Origin: Oscillospiraceae bacterium
Lineage (GTDB): Bacteria > Bacillota > Clostridia > Oscillospirales > CAG-272
Assembly: GCA_009788105.1 (NCBI GenBank)
Contig: WQSD01000024.1
Span: 18-10,693, forward strand
Direction of reading: 5' to 3'
DNA length: 10,676 nucleotides
In this document: positions 1-6,284 of the stretch, piece by piece
How positions within the stretch are numbered: position 1 is the first letter of the stretch
Layout: every line of letters starts with the position of its first letter
Notes under the pieces: model-generated
Seen by the model: the letters and a program-made list of their open reading frames with translations, nothing else
The model's database searches: none
Told to the model about the DNA's origin: nothing
Position numbers and translations under genes: made by a program

Positions 1-1
1 G

Positions 2-118
2 ACAAAAGAGCTTAATCGCTTGGGTATGCATGTAATGCGGTTCACAAATGCCCAAGTTGATAGCAATTTCAAGAATGTATGCGAAACAATTCAAAAATGG
101 ATTGATGAAAATGTATGA
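2..118 (+). CDS. C-terminal end of a DUF559-like endonuclease-fold protein (partial)
   Basis: Only the last 38 residues are visible; the start lies upstream of the window. The reading frame beginning at base 2 contains TKELNRLGMHVMRFTN followed by an amphipathic helix (VCETIQKWI) and ends in TGA at 116-118, with a second stop, TAG, directly after it. The pattern 'R/K-x-L-x-x-L-G-x-x-V-x-R-F-T-N', then a short helix, is the typical end of DUF559/Vsr-like domains, which have a restriction-endonuclease-like fold and often occur as small stand-alone proteins. The catalytic residues lie in the missing part, so activity cannot be judged. The alternative is an unrelated protein with a chance match, which I consider less likely because the L-G-M-x-V-M-R-F-T-N core is so characteristic. 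Confidence 0.6.
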   Translation, partial: TKELNRLGMHVMRFTNAQVDSNFKNVCETIQKWIDENV

Positions 119-119
119 T

Positions 120-180
120 AGCCAAAACACTTGTCTTAGGCGTTCGCAGAACACATCTTTGAAAAGCCAAAACACCCGTC
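120..180. repeat. Imperfect 16-base direct repeat pair
   Basis: AGCCAAAACACTTGTC at 120-135 recurs as AGCCAAAACACCCGTC at 165-180 (14 of 16 bases identical), starting just after the upstream stop codon. The second copy runs directly into the first hairpin stem at 180. The function is unknown. It may be part of the same repetitive element as the hairpins and 12-base array that follow. Confidence 0.5.
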
Positions 181-222
181 AGTCGGAAAACCACCGACTG
201 CCACCCTCTTTGAAAAAGAGGG
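180..222. repeat. Two adjacent hairpins
   Basis: The first inverted repeat is CAGTCGG (180-186) with CCGACTG (194-200) around a 7-base loop. Three bases later CCCTCTTT (204-211) pairs with AAAGAGGG (215-222) around a 3-base loop. Neither is followed by a clear T-run, so intrinsic termination of the upstream gene is possible but not well supported. Back-to-back hairpins in an intergenic space are typical of short interspersed palindromic elements, and I infer that class here. Confidence 0.55.
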
Positions 223-224
223 CT

Positions 225-296
225 AAGGTCAAAACCAAGGTCAAAACCAAGGTCAAAACCAAGGTCAAAACCAAGGTCAAAACCAAGGTTAAAACC
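225..296. repeat. Six tandem copies of a 12-base repeat
   Basis: The unit AAGGTCAAAACC occurs six times without gaps. Five copies are identical and the last (285-296) has one C-to-T change at 290. The array begins two bases after the second hairpin and ends 55 bases before the start codon of the SPFH gene. AAAACCACCG occurs on both sides of the array (187-196 and 291-300), as if the region expanded from an original short unit. Perfect short tandem repeats change copy number by replication slippage. Placed upstream of a gene, this could alter promoter geometry or leader length, but no clear promoter can be seen here. Confidence 0.9.
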
Positions 297-351
297 ACCG
301 TTATCTAACCTCCACAGAGGGAATCATAAAAACACAACAGGAGAACTAACA

Positions 352-1662
352 ATGGGACTAATCAGAGCAGCGGCAGGGTCCATTTCAGGAGTGCTTGCCG
401 ACCAGTGGAAAGAATTTTTCTACTGCGAATCAATCGCAACAGATGTATTGTTGCAAAAAGGGGCTTTCCGTGTTAATCCGCGGTCAGCCAACACACGAGG
501 CACGGAAAACATCATCTCCAACGGCTCGATTGTAGCAGTTGCCGACGGGCAAGCCATGGCAATCGTTGAGCAGGGAAAAGTGGTGGAATTTTCAGCCGAA
601 CCGGGAGAGTTTATCTTTGACTCCACTACCGAGCCGTCGATTTTCCACGGCAGTCTTGGCGACCGCATCGGAAAAACATTCAGAAACATAGGCAAACGCT
701 TTACTTTTGGCGGAACTGCCCCCACCGACCAGCGGGTGTATTACTTCAACCTGAAAGAGATTACAGGGAACAAATACGGCACACCTGCGCCAATTCCCTT
801 CCGTGTTATCGACAGAAATATCGGGCTGGATATTGATATTTCCATTCGCTGTAACGGGAATTATTCTTACCGCTTGACCGACCCGATTTTGTTTTATACC
901 AACGTGGCGGGCAATGTGGCACAGGCGTATCGCCGTGATGAAATTGACTCACAGCTAAAAGGCGAACTGCTTACCGCCCTCCAACCGGCATTTGCGAGAA
1001 TAAGTGCCTCCGGAGTGCGATACAGCGAAATTCCTCTACATACACAAGAGTTGGCGAACGCCCTTAACGAAGAGCTTTCGCAAAAGTGGGGGGAGCTTCG
1101 TGGTATCGAGATTTCGTCTTTCAACGTGAAGAGCGTGACTGCATCCCCTGAAGACGAGCAGATGATTAAGGAACTGCAACGCAAAGCTGTTATGCGTGAC
1201 CCCGGCATGGCAGGTGCGACCCTTGTGACGGCGCAAGCAGACGCAATGCGTGCCGCCGCCGCCAACGAGGGCGGGGCAATGATGGGCTTTCTTGGCATGA
1301 ATGCCGCCATGGGCGCAGGCGGGGGAGCGAACCCGGGTGCGTTCTTTGACATGGCAGCACAACAGCAAGCGGCACAACCTAACCAAAATATGGCTGGGTC
1401 AGCCGCACCGGCTAATCCCTCCGGCGTGGCTGGGTGGGCGTGTTCTTGCGGGCAGACCAACAGCGGACGCTTCTGCTCCGAGTGCGGTTCGGCTCAGCCA
1501 GCCCCTGCGGGCGCATGGAAATGTGCCTGCGGTGAAACCAACACGGGGCGATTCTGCTCTGAATGCGGCTCACCGCAACCAGCGAGCGACACATGGAAAT
1601 GCAGTTGCGGCAACGACAACACAGGACGCTTCTGTGCGGAGTGTGGCAAGGGCAGGGAGTAG
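352..1662 (+). CDS. SPFH-domain protein (YdjI-like) with three C-terminal zinc ribbons
   Basis: This 436-residue protein matches the SPFH/virion-core family of Bacillus YdjI. Family members associate with the membrane and act with PspA-type envelope-stress proteins. The SPFH region covers roughly residues 20-275, including the opening WKEFFYCESIATDVLLQKG and a basic start compatible with membrane contact. Residues about 285-360 form an Ala/Gly/Gln/Met-rich linker. The tail has three copies of C-x-C-G-x2-N-x-G-R-F-C-x-E-C-G: Cys 364/366/375/378, 391/393/402/405 and 417/419/428/431, each with four cysteines for one zinc. ATG 352 follows AGGAG at 339-343 with an 8-base gap. There is no pspA-like neighbour in the window. 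Membrane and stress roles are inferred from the family; the zinc ribbons are seen directly. Confidence 0.85.
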   Translation: MGLIRAAAGSISGVLADQWKEFFYCESIATDVLLQKGAFRVNPRSANTRGTENIISNGSIVAVADGQAMAIVEQGKVVEFSAEPGEFIFDSTTEPSIFHGSLGDRIGKTFRNIGKRFTFGGTAPTDQRVYYFNLKEITGNKYGTPAPIPFRVIDRNIGLDIDISIRCNGNYSYRLTDPILFYTNVAGNVAQAYRRDEIDSQLKGELLTALQPAFARISASGVRYSEIPLHTQELANALNEELSQKWGELRGIEISSFNVKSVTASPEDEQMIKELQRKAVMRDPGMAGATLVTAQADAMRAAAANEGGAMMGFLGMNAAMGAGGGANPGAFFDMAAQQQAAQPNQNMAGSAAPANPSGVAGWACSCGQTNSGRFCSECGSAQPAPAGAWKCACGETNTGRFCSECGSPQPASDTWKCSCGNDNTGRFCAECGKGRE

Positions 1663-1674
1663 GAATATAACTGT

Positions 1675-1700
1675 ATGGGCGGGTGCAAACCCGCCCATTT
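1675..1700 (+). terminator. Strong hairpin after the SPFH gene, possible terminator
   Basis: Starting 12 bases after the SPFH stop codon, ATGGGCGGGT (1675-1684) pairs perfectly with ACCCGCCCAT (1689-1698) around the loop GCAA, a GNRA-type tetraloop. Only three T residues follow, so termination efficiency is uncertain. It may instead be part of an interspersed repeat, since another hairpin element begins at 1735. Its placement just after a stop codon favours a role in 3'-end formation or mRNA protection. Confidence 0.6.
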
Positions 1701-1734
1701 GAACAGCAGGGGACGCACCTGTGTGACAATCTTG

Positions 1735-1767
1735 TGTAGGGGCGGCAATCTGCCGTCCGTTTGTTGG
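1735..1767. repeat. 33-base interspersed repeat, copy 1
   Basis: Bases 1735-1767 are identical to 3024-3056. The unit begins TGTAGGGGCGGCA and ends GTTTGTTGG. It contains a stem GGGCGGCA (1740-1747) with TGCCGTCC (1751-1758), eight pairs including one G-T, with a 3-base loop. A T-rich stretch (GTTTGTT) follows the stem, so in this orientation it could also act as a weak terminator. Flanking bases differ between the copies, which marks it as a small dispersed element and not part of a gene duplication. Confidence 0.85.
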
Positions 1768-1839
1768 GTGCGAATGACGAGGCAGTTATCTGACTTTGTT
1801 TTCTCAACCATACATAGAACCCCACAACTACGTCGGATA

Positions 1840-1868
1840 TTGCGCTTTGTGATGCGGCGTGATATACT
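1840..1868 (+). promoter_or_regulatory. Extended -10 promoter for the first XRE gene
   Basis: TATACT at 1863-1868 is preceded by TG-A at 1860-1862, giving an extended -10 box. TTGCGC at 1840-1845 is a weak -35 (three of six) at 17 bases. The ten bases GCGTGATATA at 1857-1866 also occur in the lipoprotein promoter (5319-5328). The start codon lies 30 bases downstream of the -10. Confidence 0.55.
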
Positions 1869-1897
1869 CAAACCACACCATCAAAAAGGAGCATATC

Positions 1898-3028
1898 ATG
1901 AATCTAAAAGAATTCGGACAAAATGTGCGGTTTCTACGCCGTGAAAGCAACATTTCACAGGAGGAACTGGCGGCGGCACTTGGAGTGTCGTACCAAGCTG
2001 TGTCAAAATGGGAGCGTGGGGAAAGTTTGCCTGACATTGCCATGGCGCCGCAAATCGCCATCTATTTCAATGTCACATTAGATGAGCTGTTTGGCATGGA
2101 ACAAGAAAGAAGAAACAAATCCATTGCAGAAATTCAAGAAAAAAGCGACAAAATCATGAAAGAGCAGGGGTCAGCGGCTTCTATTGAATTTCTTAAAGGC
2201 GTGATACACGAGTATCCGTATGCACATAATTTGTGGCTACAATATGGATATAGACTGGGTGGGCTGGAAATCATAGGAGATGCCCCGACTAACGAGCAAA
2301 TGCACGAAGCAATAGCCGTGTTTGAAAAAATTATTTCACGGAAAGCACCGGAGTATTTCACCACCCGAGCAATTCACGGAATATCTTATATTTATCACAA
2401 ATTTGGCGATGATAAAAAAGCGATAGAATACGCAGAAAAATTGCCAAGTGAGATTTTAACAAAAGAAGCGATTGTAACCTCATATTTGCACGGTGAGGAG
2501 CAAATTTCCGCTATACAAAAACAGTTAAAACGCTACATTTCTCAGTTTTTAAGTATCACAAGGTTTGCGGGAATGACGGACATATATGATTATCACATAA
2601 GCGACCCAAATGTTTTCGGATATAGTGCAGAAGAGCGGATAAAAATTCTTGAAAAAGGCATTGAAGTGGCGAAACTATTCACGGACGACGGCGATTGGCA
2701 CTTTCAGCCAATTCGCATATCCGTGAACTATCGTAGTATGGCGGTTCTTGCGTGTACCATAGGGCAGTACGACCAAGCCCTTGATTATATTGAAAAATCA
2801 GCTGAATTTGCCCTTGAAGATGGGCGACTGAAGAAGTCCGGAAAGAAAAATAAACACAAATCAGTGCTGCTTAACAGGCATAATGTTATCACCGAGGGTT
2901 GGGCGGTGGCTGATATGTTGAATTGGTTGAATAGAAATTGTTCAAGCACAGGTTCAAGTGCATTACAGCCAATACGTGACCACGAGCGATTTGTTGCGGT
3001 TGTGGAGAGGTTACGTTCGAGTTTGTAG
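1898..3028 (+). CDS. XRE-family regulator with TPR-like helical C-terminal region
   Basis: This 376-residue cytoplasmic DNA-binding protein has an N-terminal Cro/C1-type helix-turn-helix at about residues 5-65. Visible motifs are SQEELAAALGVSYQAVSKWERG followed in the usual way by PDI and a closing DELFG. Residues about 100-370 are helical with TPR-like pairs (for example HEAIAVFEKII and IGQYDQALDYIEKSAEFAL), which suggests a ligand- or protein-sensing part. I chose ATG 1898 because AAGGAG (1886-1891) lies 6 bases upstream and the domain starts at once; an in-frame ATG at 1859 lies on the promoter. The end, RDHERFVAVVERL, resembles the end of the next XRE protein, so the gene is near full length. 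Its TAG stop lies inside the 33-base repeat. The target genes are unknown; autoregulation is possible. Confidence 0.85.
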   Translation: MNLKEFGQNVRFLRRESNISQEELAAALGVSYQAVSKWERGESLPDIAMAPQIAIYFNVTLDELFGMEQERRNKSIAEIQEKSDKIMKEQGSAASIEFLKGVIHEYPYAHNLWLQYGYRLGGLEIIGDAPTNEQMHEAIAVFEKIISRKAPEYFTTRAIHGISYIYHKFGDDKKAIEYAEKLPSEILTKEAIVTSYLHGEEQISAIQKQLKRYISQFLSITRFAGMTDIYDYHISDPNVFGYSAEERIKILEKGIEVAKLFTDDGDWHFQPIRISVNYRSMAVLACTIGQYDQALDYIEKSAEFALEDGRLKKSGKKNKHKSVLLNRHNVITEGWAVADMLNWLNRNCSSTGSSALQPIRDHERFVAVVERLRSSL

Positions 3029-3056
3029 GGGCGGCAATCTGCCGTCCGTTTGTTGG
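3024..3056. repeat. 33-base interspersed repeat, copy 2, overlapping a stop codon
   Basis: This is identical to 1735-1767. The first bases, TGTAG, include the TAG stop codon (3026-3028) of the preceding XRE gene, so the element appears to supply that stop. The stem is GGGCGGCA (3029-3036) with TGCCGTCC (3040-3047), followed by GTTTGTTGG, so it may also mark the end of the transcript. Confidence 0.85.
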
Positions 3057-3131
3057 ATTGCACGCTGAAAATCACGCTCTAACACGTCACCTCCTCAACC
3101 CACGGTTAAGTCCACCTAACCAAATTTTATA

Positions 3132-3160
3132 TAGACTTCCCGTTTCCTATCCTGTATACT
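3132..3160 (+). promoter_or_regulatory. Promoter for the second XRE gene
   Basis: TAGACT (3132-3137, four of six to the -35 consensus) and TATACT (3155-3160, five of six to the -10 consensus) are 17 bases apart. The region is AT-rich, and the start codon of the downstream gene is 40 bases past the -10 box. No other candidate in this 171-base intergenic space is as good. Confidence 0.6.
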
Positions 3161-3199
3161 GTAATTGTTCGATAAAACAAACCTTTGGAGGAAACTATC

Positions 3200-4309
3200 A
3201 TGAACATCGGAACAAAAATCAAAGAATTGCGTAAAAAGCAAGATGTGACTCAGGAAAAGCTGGCGGATTATTTGAACCTGTCATATCAAGCGGTGAGTAA
3301 GTGGGAGAACGGGCTGGCGTACCCCGACATCACCCTTGTGCCTGCGTTGGCGAACTTTTTCGGGGTGAGCGCGGATGAGCTATTGGGGTTGCGGTGCAGC
3401 GAGGACGACGAGGAATTTCACAACTATAGTGAAACCTATAAAAACAACGGCAATCAAGGCAAAGTTGCCGAAAATATTGAGCTGTGTCGCAAAGTGATTG
3501 AAAAACATCCGCGTAGCTTCAAATGGATTTCAAATCTTGCAAGAAGTTTGATGTCCCATTACTACCATAAATATGGCGGAAGCTATGGCGACAAATCAAA
3601 AGTAATAATTGATGAAGTCATATTGCTTTGCGAACGCATTCGCGAAGATTGTACAATAAATGAATTGCGGCATGACGCAATGCAAATGCTTGTATTTGCG
3701 TATAGCGAAGAGGGGAAACATGATTTTGCAGTCAACATCGCCGACGAAATGCCAACTTTGTGGATTTCAAAAGAAATTTTACTTGCATGTGCAAAGGAAG
3801 GCGAAGAGTGTGTTTGTCAAGAGCAGGATAACTTGATGAATTTGATTGATTTAAGCGACCAATGTCTAAGATCAATAGCTACCCATGACGAAAAATTGTC
3901 CGCAGATGACAAGATTAAAATCTACGAGACCCGAATTAAACTGTTTGATTTGATATTTGACGGCATTGAAAATACGCTGTTTTATAACAGCAGAGTTTAC
4001 AGCAGCTACTATTGTCTTGCAGAGATTTATTGTGGTGACGAACACTTCGACACAGAAAAAGTGCTTGAAAATCTGCTACTTTGCGAAGCTGCAATTATTA
4101 GGTACGAAGCCGAGGAAGCTGGCACAGGGCAAAAGTATAAACCCGTGTTTTTGAACAAACAAAAGACGAACCCATCAAAAATCGTCAAAAACTATGAGCA
4201 TAGTTTGTTGAAGACGATGTACGACTATATATCAGACGACTTATTTAACAAAGTTAGAAACCACCCCGAATTCATCACACTCATGGCGCGGTTGGAGGGG
4301 GCGAAATAG
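3200..4309 (+). CDS. XRE-family regulator with helical sensor region, paralogue-like to its neighbour
   Basis: This 369-residue cytoplasmic regulator has an N-terminal XRE helix-turn-helix at residues 3-64: TQEKLADYLNLSYQAVSKWE, then PDI and a closing DELLGL. The core SYQAVSKWE-x-G-x3-PDI is shared with the upstream regulator, and both proteins end in a similar R-x-H-x-x-F-x-x-x-x-x-R-L motif, so they belong to one architecture. The long remainder is helical and TPR-like, with no enzyme motif. ATG 3200 is chosen because GGAGGA (3187-3192) lies 7 bases upstream; an in-frame TTG at 3185 overlaps that site and would add five non-domain residues. It has its own promoter and is 171 bases from the previous gene, so it is probably a separate transcript. 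Its targets cannot be told from the sequence. Confidence 0.87.
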   Translation: MNIGTKIKELRKKQDVTQEKLADYLNLSYQAVSKWENGLAYPDITLVPALANFFGVSADELLGLRCSEDDEEFHNYSETYKNNGNQGKVAENIELCRKVIEKHPRSFKWISNLARSLMSHYYHKYGGSYGDKSKVIIDEVILLCERIREDCTINELRHDAMQMLVFAYSEEGKHDFAVNIADEMPTLWISKEILLACAKEGEECVCQEQDNLMNLIDLSDQCLRSIATHDEKLSADDKIKIYETRIKLFDLIFDGIENTLFYNSRVYSSYYCLAEIYCGDEHFDTEKVLENLLLCEAAIIRYEAEEAGTGQKYKPVFLNKQKTNPSKIVKNYEHSLLKTMYDYISDDLFNKVRNHPEFITLMARLEGAK

Positions 4310-4320
4310 CCAAAAATCCC

Positions 4321-4375
4321 CCTGCGTAATACGAAAAATCAACCTGCGTCACCTATTGCTTGTGACCCTACGTAA
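4321..4375. repeat. Three phased CCT(G/A)CGT(A/C)A motifs upstream of the MerR gene
   Basis: CCTGCGTAA (4321-4329), CCTGCGTCA (4343-4351) and CCTACGTAA (4367-4375) occur in the same orientation with starts 22 and 24 bases apart, about two helical turns each. The third copy lies in the spacer of the proposed MerR-type promoter. Repeated, phased motifs directly upstream of a regulator gene are typical of operator arrays. Binding by the MerR protein itself or by one of the XRE proteins is inference. Confidence 0.5.
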
Positions 4376-4386
4376 TGTGGTATCAT
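4356..4386 (+). promoter_or_regulatory. Possible MerR-type promoter with 19-base spacer
   Basis: TTGCTT (4356-4361) and TATCAT (4381-4386) are separated by 19 bases, the long spacing that MerR-family activators typically correct by DNA distortion. The spacer contains a partial dyad, ACC (4365-4368 region) facing GGT (4379-4381), around the CTACGTAATG core. An alternative -35, TTGTGA (4360-4365), would give a 15-base spacer. The assignment suits an autoregulated MerR gene starting at 4407. Confidence 0.45.
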
Positions 4387-4406
4387 CTTCTCGAAAGGAG
4401 TAATCT

Positions 4407-5141
4407 ATGTCAACTTACACTACCGGAGAAATGGCAAAGTTATGCGGCGTCACTGTGCGAACCGTGCAATTCTACGACCAAAAGGGCGTGTTGCACCCAT
4501 ACGCCGAAAGCGAAGGCGGCAGGCGCATTTACAACGATGACGACCTGACCAAGCTACGCCTTATTTGCACTCTGAAATCTCTTGGGCTGTCACTTGATTC
4601 AATAGGCGGCATTCTGCAAAGCGAAATGTGCGGTAAAATTCTGTCGCTTTTACTTGAGGAGCAAGAAAAACAGCTGTCAGAAGAGATTAGCGAGCGGCAA
4701 AAACAGCTTGAAATGATAGAAATTATCAAAGAAAGCATTGCAAACCAGACCATTATCTCGGCAAATTCAATTCTTGGCGTAGAAGACACTATGGAAAAGA
4801 GGAAAAATAGCAGGGGAAGAAAAAAGCTGGCGTTAGTTCATGCTTTAGTAGGACTTTTGTGCGTCACACAAATTGCGTTTTTGGGGTGGCTTGTGTGTTT
4901 GGCGACAGAGGGAAGATGGTGGCCTATTGTGGCGTACCTGTCTTTCGGGGCGTTTGGGATTGTTGTTTCTCTTGTCGCTCTAAAGGGCAAAGAATACATC
5001 TGCCCCAAGTGTGATGCGGTCTTTAAGCCGCCGTTGTGGCGTGCCTTTTTCACCACGGGCAACAACAAAGTCCGTTGGACGAAATGCCCCGACTGTGGGC
5101 ATAAAGACTGGTGCGTTATTCGTAAGCGGGAGAAGGCGTAA
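4407..5141 (+). CDS. Membrane-anchored MerR-family regulator with C-terminal zinc ribbon
   Basis: This 244-residue protein opens with a MerR winged helix-turn-helix (residues 4-72): YTTGEMAKLCGVTVRTVQFYD, then GGRRIYNDDDL and the second helical pair LGLSLDSIGGIL. A coiled-coil dimerisation helix follows at about 80-115. A basic stretch, KRKNSRGRKK (131-140), precedes two hydrophobic segments at about 141-166 and 171-193. The end carries a zinc ribbon with C199-x2-C202 and C227-x2-C230, plus H232 and C236. The basic stretch and short loop suggest that both ends face the cytoplasm, so the DNA-binding part would sit at the membrane. ATG 4407 has AAAGGAG (4394-4400) 6 bases before it. The usual MerR effector domain is absent; the membrane and zinc parts take its place. 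The signal sensed is unknown. Confidence 0.85.
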   Translation: MSTYTTGEMAKLCGVTVRTVQFYDQKGVLHPYAESEGGRRIYNDDDLTKLRLICTLKSLGLSLDSIGGILQSEMCGKILSLLLEEQEKQLSEEISERQKQLEMIEIIKESIANQTIISANSILGVEDTMEKRKNSRGRKKLALVHALVGLLCVTQIAFLGWLVCLATEGRWWPIVAYLSFGAFGIVVSLVALKGKEYICPKCDAVFKPPLWRAFFTTGNNKVRWTKCPDCGHKDWCVIRKREKA

Positions 5142-5146
5142 ATGAT

Positions 5147-5171
5147 AAAAGGGAGCGAAAGCTCCCTTTTT
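5147..5171 (+). terminator. Intrinsic terminator after the MerR gene
   Basis: Six bases past the stop codon, AAAAGGGAGC (5147-5156) pairs perfectly with GCTCCCTTTT (5161-5170) around a GAAA tetraloop, and the right arm ends in a run of five T. The A-tract on the left also makes it work on the opposite strand. This separates the regulator from the surface-protein genes downstream. Confidence 0.88.
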
Positions 5172-5301
5172 ATATTATACTTCTATCCCAATGACCCGTC
5201 AAAATTACGCCGACTGTAAAGTAATCTACAAAACGAAACCTTTCGAGCTAATTTTGTTTATCGTGCAAAGGAATATTTGACACAAAATTTTCAAAAAAGT
5301 C

Positions 5302-5330
5302 TTGTATTTTGTCGAAAAGCGTGATATAAT
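5302..5330 (+). promoter_or_regulatory. Strong extended -10 promoter for the surface-protein genes
   Basis: TTGTAT (5302-5307) and a perfect TATAAT (5325-5330) lie 17 bases apart, and TG-A at 5322-5324 adds an extended -10. The ten bases GCGTGATATA (5319-5328) match the promoter of the first XRE gene. A second consensus -35, TTGACA at 5277-5282, has no matching -10. The rest of the interval 5172-5372 holds no gene that I can see. Confidence 0.72.
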
Positions 5331-5372
5331 ATATAGTGAATTTATAAAACTTGAATAAAGGAACGAGGGAGC

Positions 5373-6197
5373 ATGAGAAAGATATTATCAATAGGATTAG
5401 CGGTATCAATGGTATTTTCGATATTTATGTTGCTTGTTGGATGTGCCAACGAAAGCAATGGTGACGATGTAAGTGACCACGAAAGTACAAATGACCCAAA
5501 TAATGGGTCTGTGATTCCAAACGACAGCACAAGGGAATTTGAAATTAACGGCATTTATTGGATGATATTGCAAGATAACCGTCCGGTGCAAAACACTACG
5601 ATTACGAATGGTGCGGGACAAATTGTTACCAGTGATGGAACAGGCACAGTGCTTATTGTAACACGGGATGTTCACGGAGGCGGACAAGCATTTAATGAAA
5701 GCGGGTATTTTGATGCCATTAACAATACGACGTTGCGTTCTGGCTTGAATTCTTGGTGGAATGACAATGTTGTTTCAACCGAGCTTGCTGGAATGGCACG
5801 TGGTGCGACTGGTGCGAATCTTGATGTGCGTACAAGTGCGGTGTTAGGTGGCAACTGGACTCCGTGGACTGAATGGGCTGGCGAGGACGAAGTCTTGGGA
5901 GTGACGACGCCAGCGAACGAGGCTGTTGCCAATGCAAGTGCGCTGTTTGTTCTCAGCGTGTCCGAAGCCAATAGATATTTCGGGAACTCGGGTATCGGAA
6001 ATAATGCGGCACGGGTTGCCAATGGTTACGGCACGGATACGCCGATTTCTTGGTGGTTGCGTTCACCGGGGGATGCGGCTGTGAATCCTGTGGCGGCTGT
6101 GGATTTTTTGGGAACAGTAACTACCAAAGGACCTAACGCGGTTTCTGTAGGAGATGTTAGCACAGGATTTCGTCCTGCATTGTGGATAAGTTCGTAG
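5373..6197 (+). CDS. Lipoprotein with DUF6273-like domain
   Basis: This 274-residue protein has a type II signal peptide: MRK, a hydrophobic core, then the lipobox L21-V-G-C24. Cys24 should be lipid-modified and the mature protein held on the outer face of the membrane. Residues 25-55 are a polar Asn/Asp/Ser linker. Residues about 55-274 match the DUF6273 pattern: an early 'GIYWMIL', LRSGLNSWWND (121-131), LFVLSVSEANRYF (191-203), WWLRSPG (227-233) and the closing GFRPALWI (265-272). The family is widespread in secreted proteins of gut Clostridia and has no established function. The start follows GAGGGAG (5365-5371), with an earlier AAGGA as an alternative site. It contains only two lysines, like the giant protein downstream, with which it may share a transcript. 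Confidence 0.8.
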   Translation: MRKILSIGLAVSMVFSIFMLLVGCANESNGDDVSDHESTNDPNNGSVIPNDSTREFEINGIYWMILQDNRPVQNTTITNGAGQIVTSDGTGTVLIVTRDVHGGGQAFNESGYFDAINNTTLRSGLNSWWNDNVVSTELAGMARGATGANLDVRTSAVLGGNWTPWTEWAGEDEVLGVTTPANEAVANASALFVLSVSEANRYFGNSGIGNNAARVANGYGTDTPISWWLRSPGDAAVNPVAAVDFLGTVTTKGPNAVSVGDVSTGFRPALWISS

Positions 6198-6240
6198 TAT
6201 ATAAAGTAGCATATGTTATAGAGTGTTATATAAAAATGAA

Positions 6241-6284
6241 GTGTTTGATAATAGGGATTGACCTTAATCCCTATTATCAAACAC
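6241..6284. repeat. Perfect 19-base-pair palindrome
   Basis: GTGTTTGATAATAGGGATT (6241-6259) is the exact reverse complement of AATCCCTATTATCAAACAC (6266-6284), with the 6-base loop GACCTT. It sits 43 bases after the lipoprotein stop and 36 bases before the next start codon. No T-run follows on the + strand, while on the other strand a T-rich stretch (6231-6240) does. It may end or attenuate the lipoprotein transcript, protect its 3' end, or be a small palindromic element. Confidence 0.85.

Noticed and set aside
225..296. CRISPR array
   Set aside because: The units are 12 bases with no spacers between them and there are no cas genes nearby.
48..308. Lysine-rich 86-residue open frame with (KTKV) repeats
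   Set aside because: It starts inside the DUF559-like tail, has no ribosome binding site, and its repetitive end is just the 12-base tandem array read in frame.
894..1460. Long open frame on the - strand within the SPFH gene
   Set aside because: It is opposite a well-supported domain-bearing gene and its protein is a low-complexity shadow of Ala/Gly codons with no ribosome binding site.
1301..1702. Alternative + frame over the zinc-ribbon region
   Set aside because: It overlaps the SPFH gene out of frame and has no recognisable protein features.
1859..1897. Upstream in-frame ATG for the first XRE gene
   Set aside because: It lies on the extended -10 box and would add 13 residues outside the domain, while ATG 1898 has a good ribosome binding site.
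3185..3199. TTG start for the second XRE gene
   Set aside because: It overlaps the Shine-Dalgarno sequence GGAGGA used by ATG 3200.
5373..6197. Variable protein of a diversity-generating retroelement
   Set aside because: The secreted domain and WW-rich end recalled lectin-like targets, but the window has no reverse transcriptase and I saw no template-repeat copy of its 3' end.
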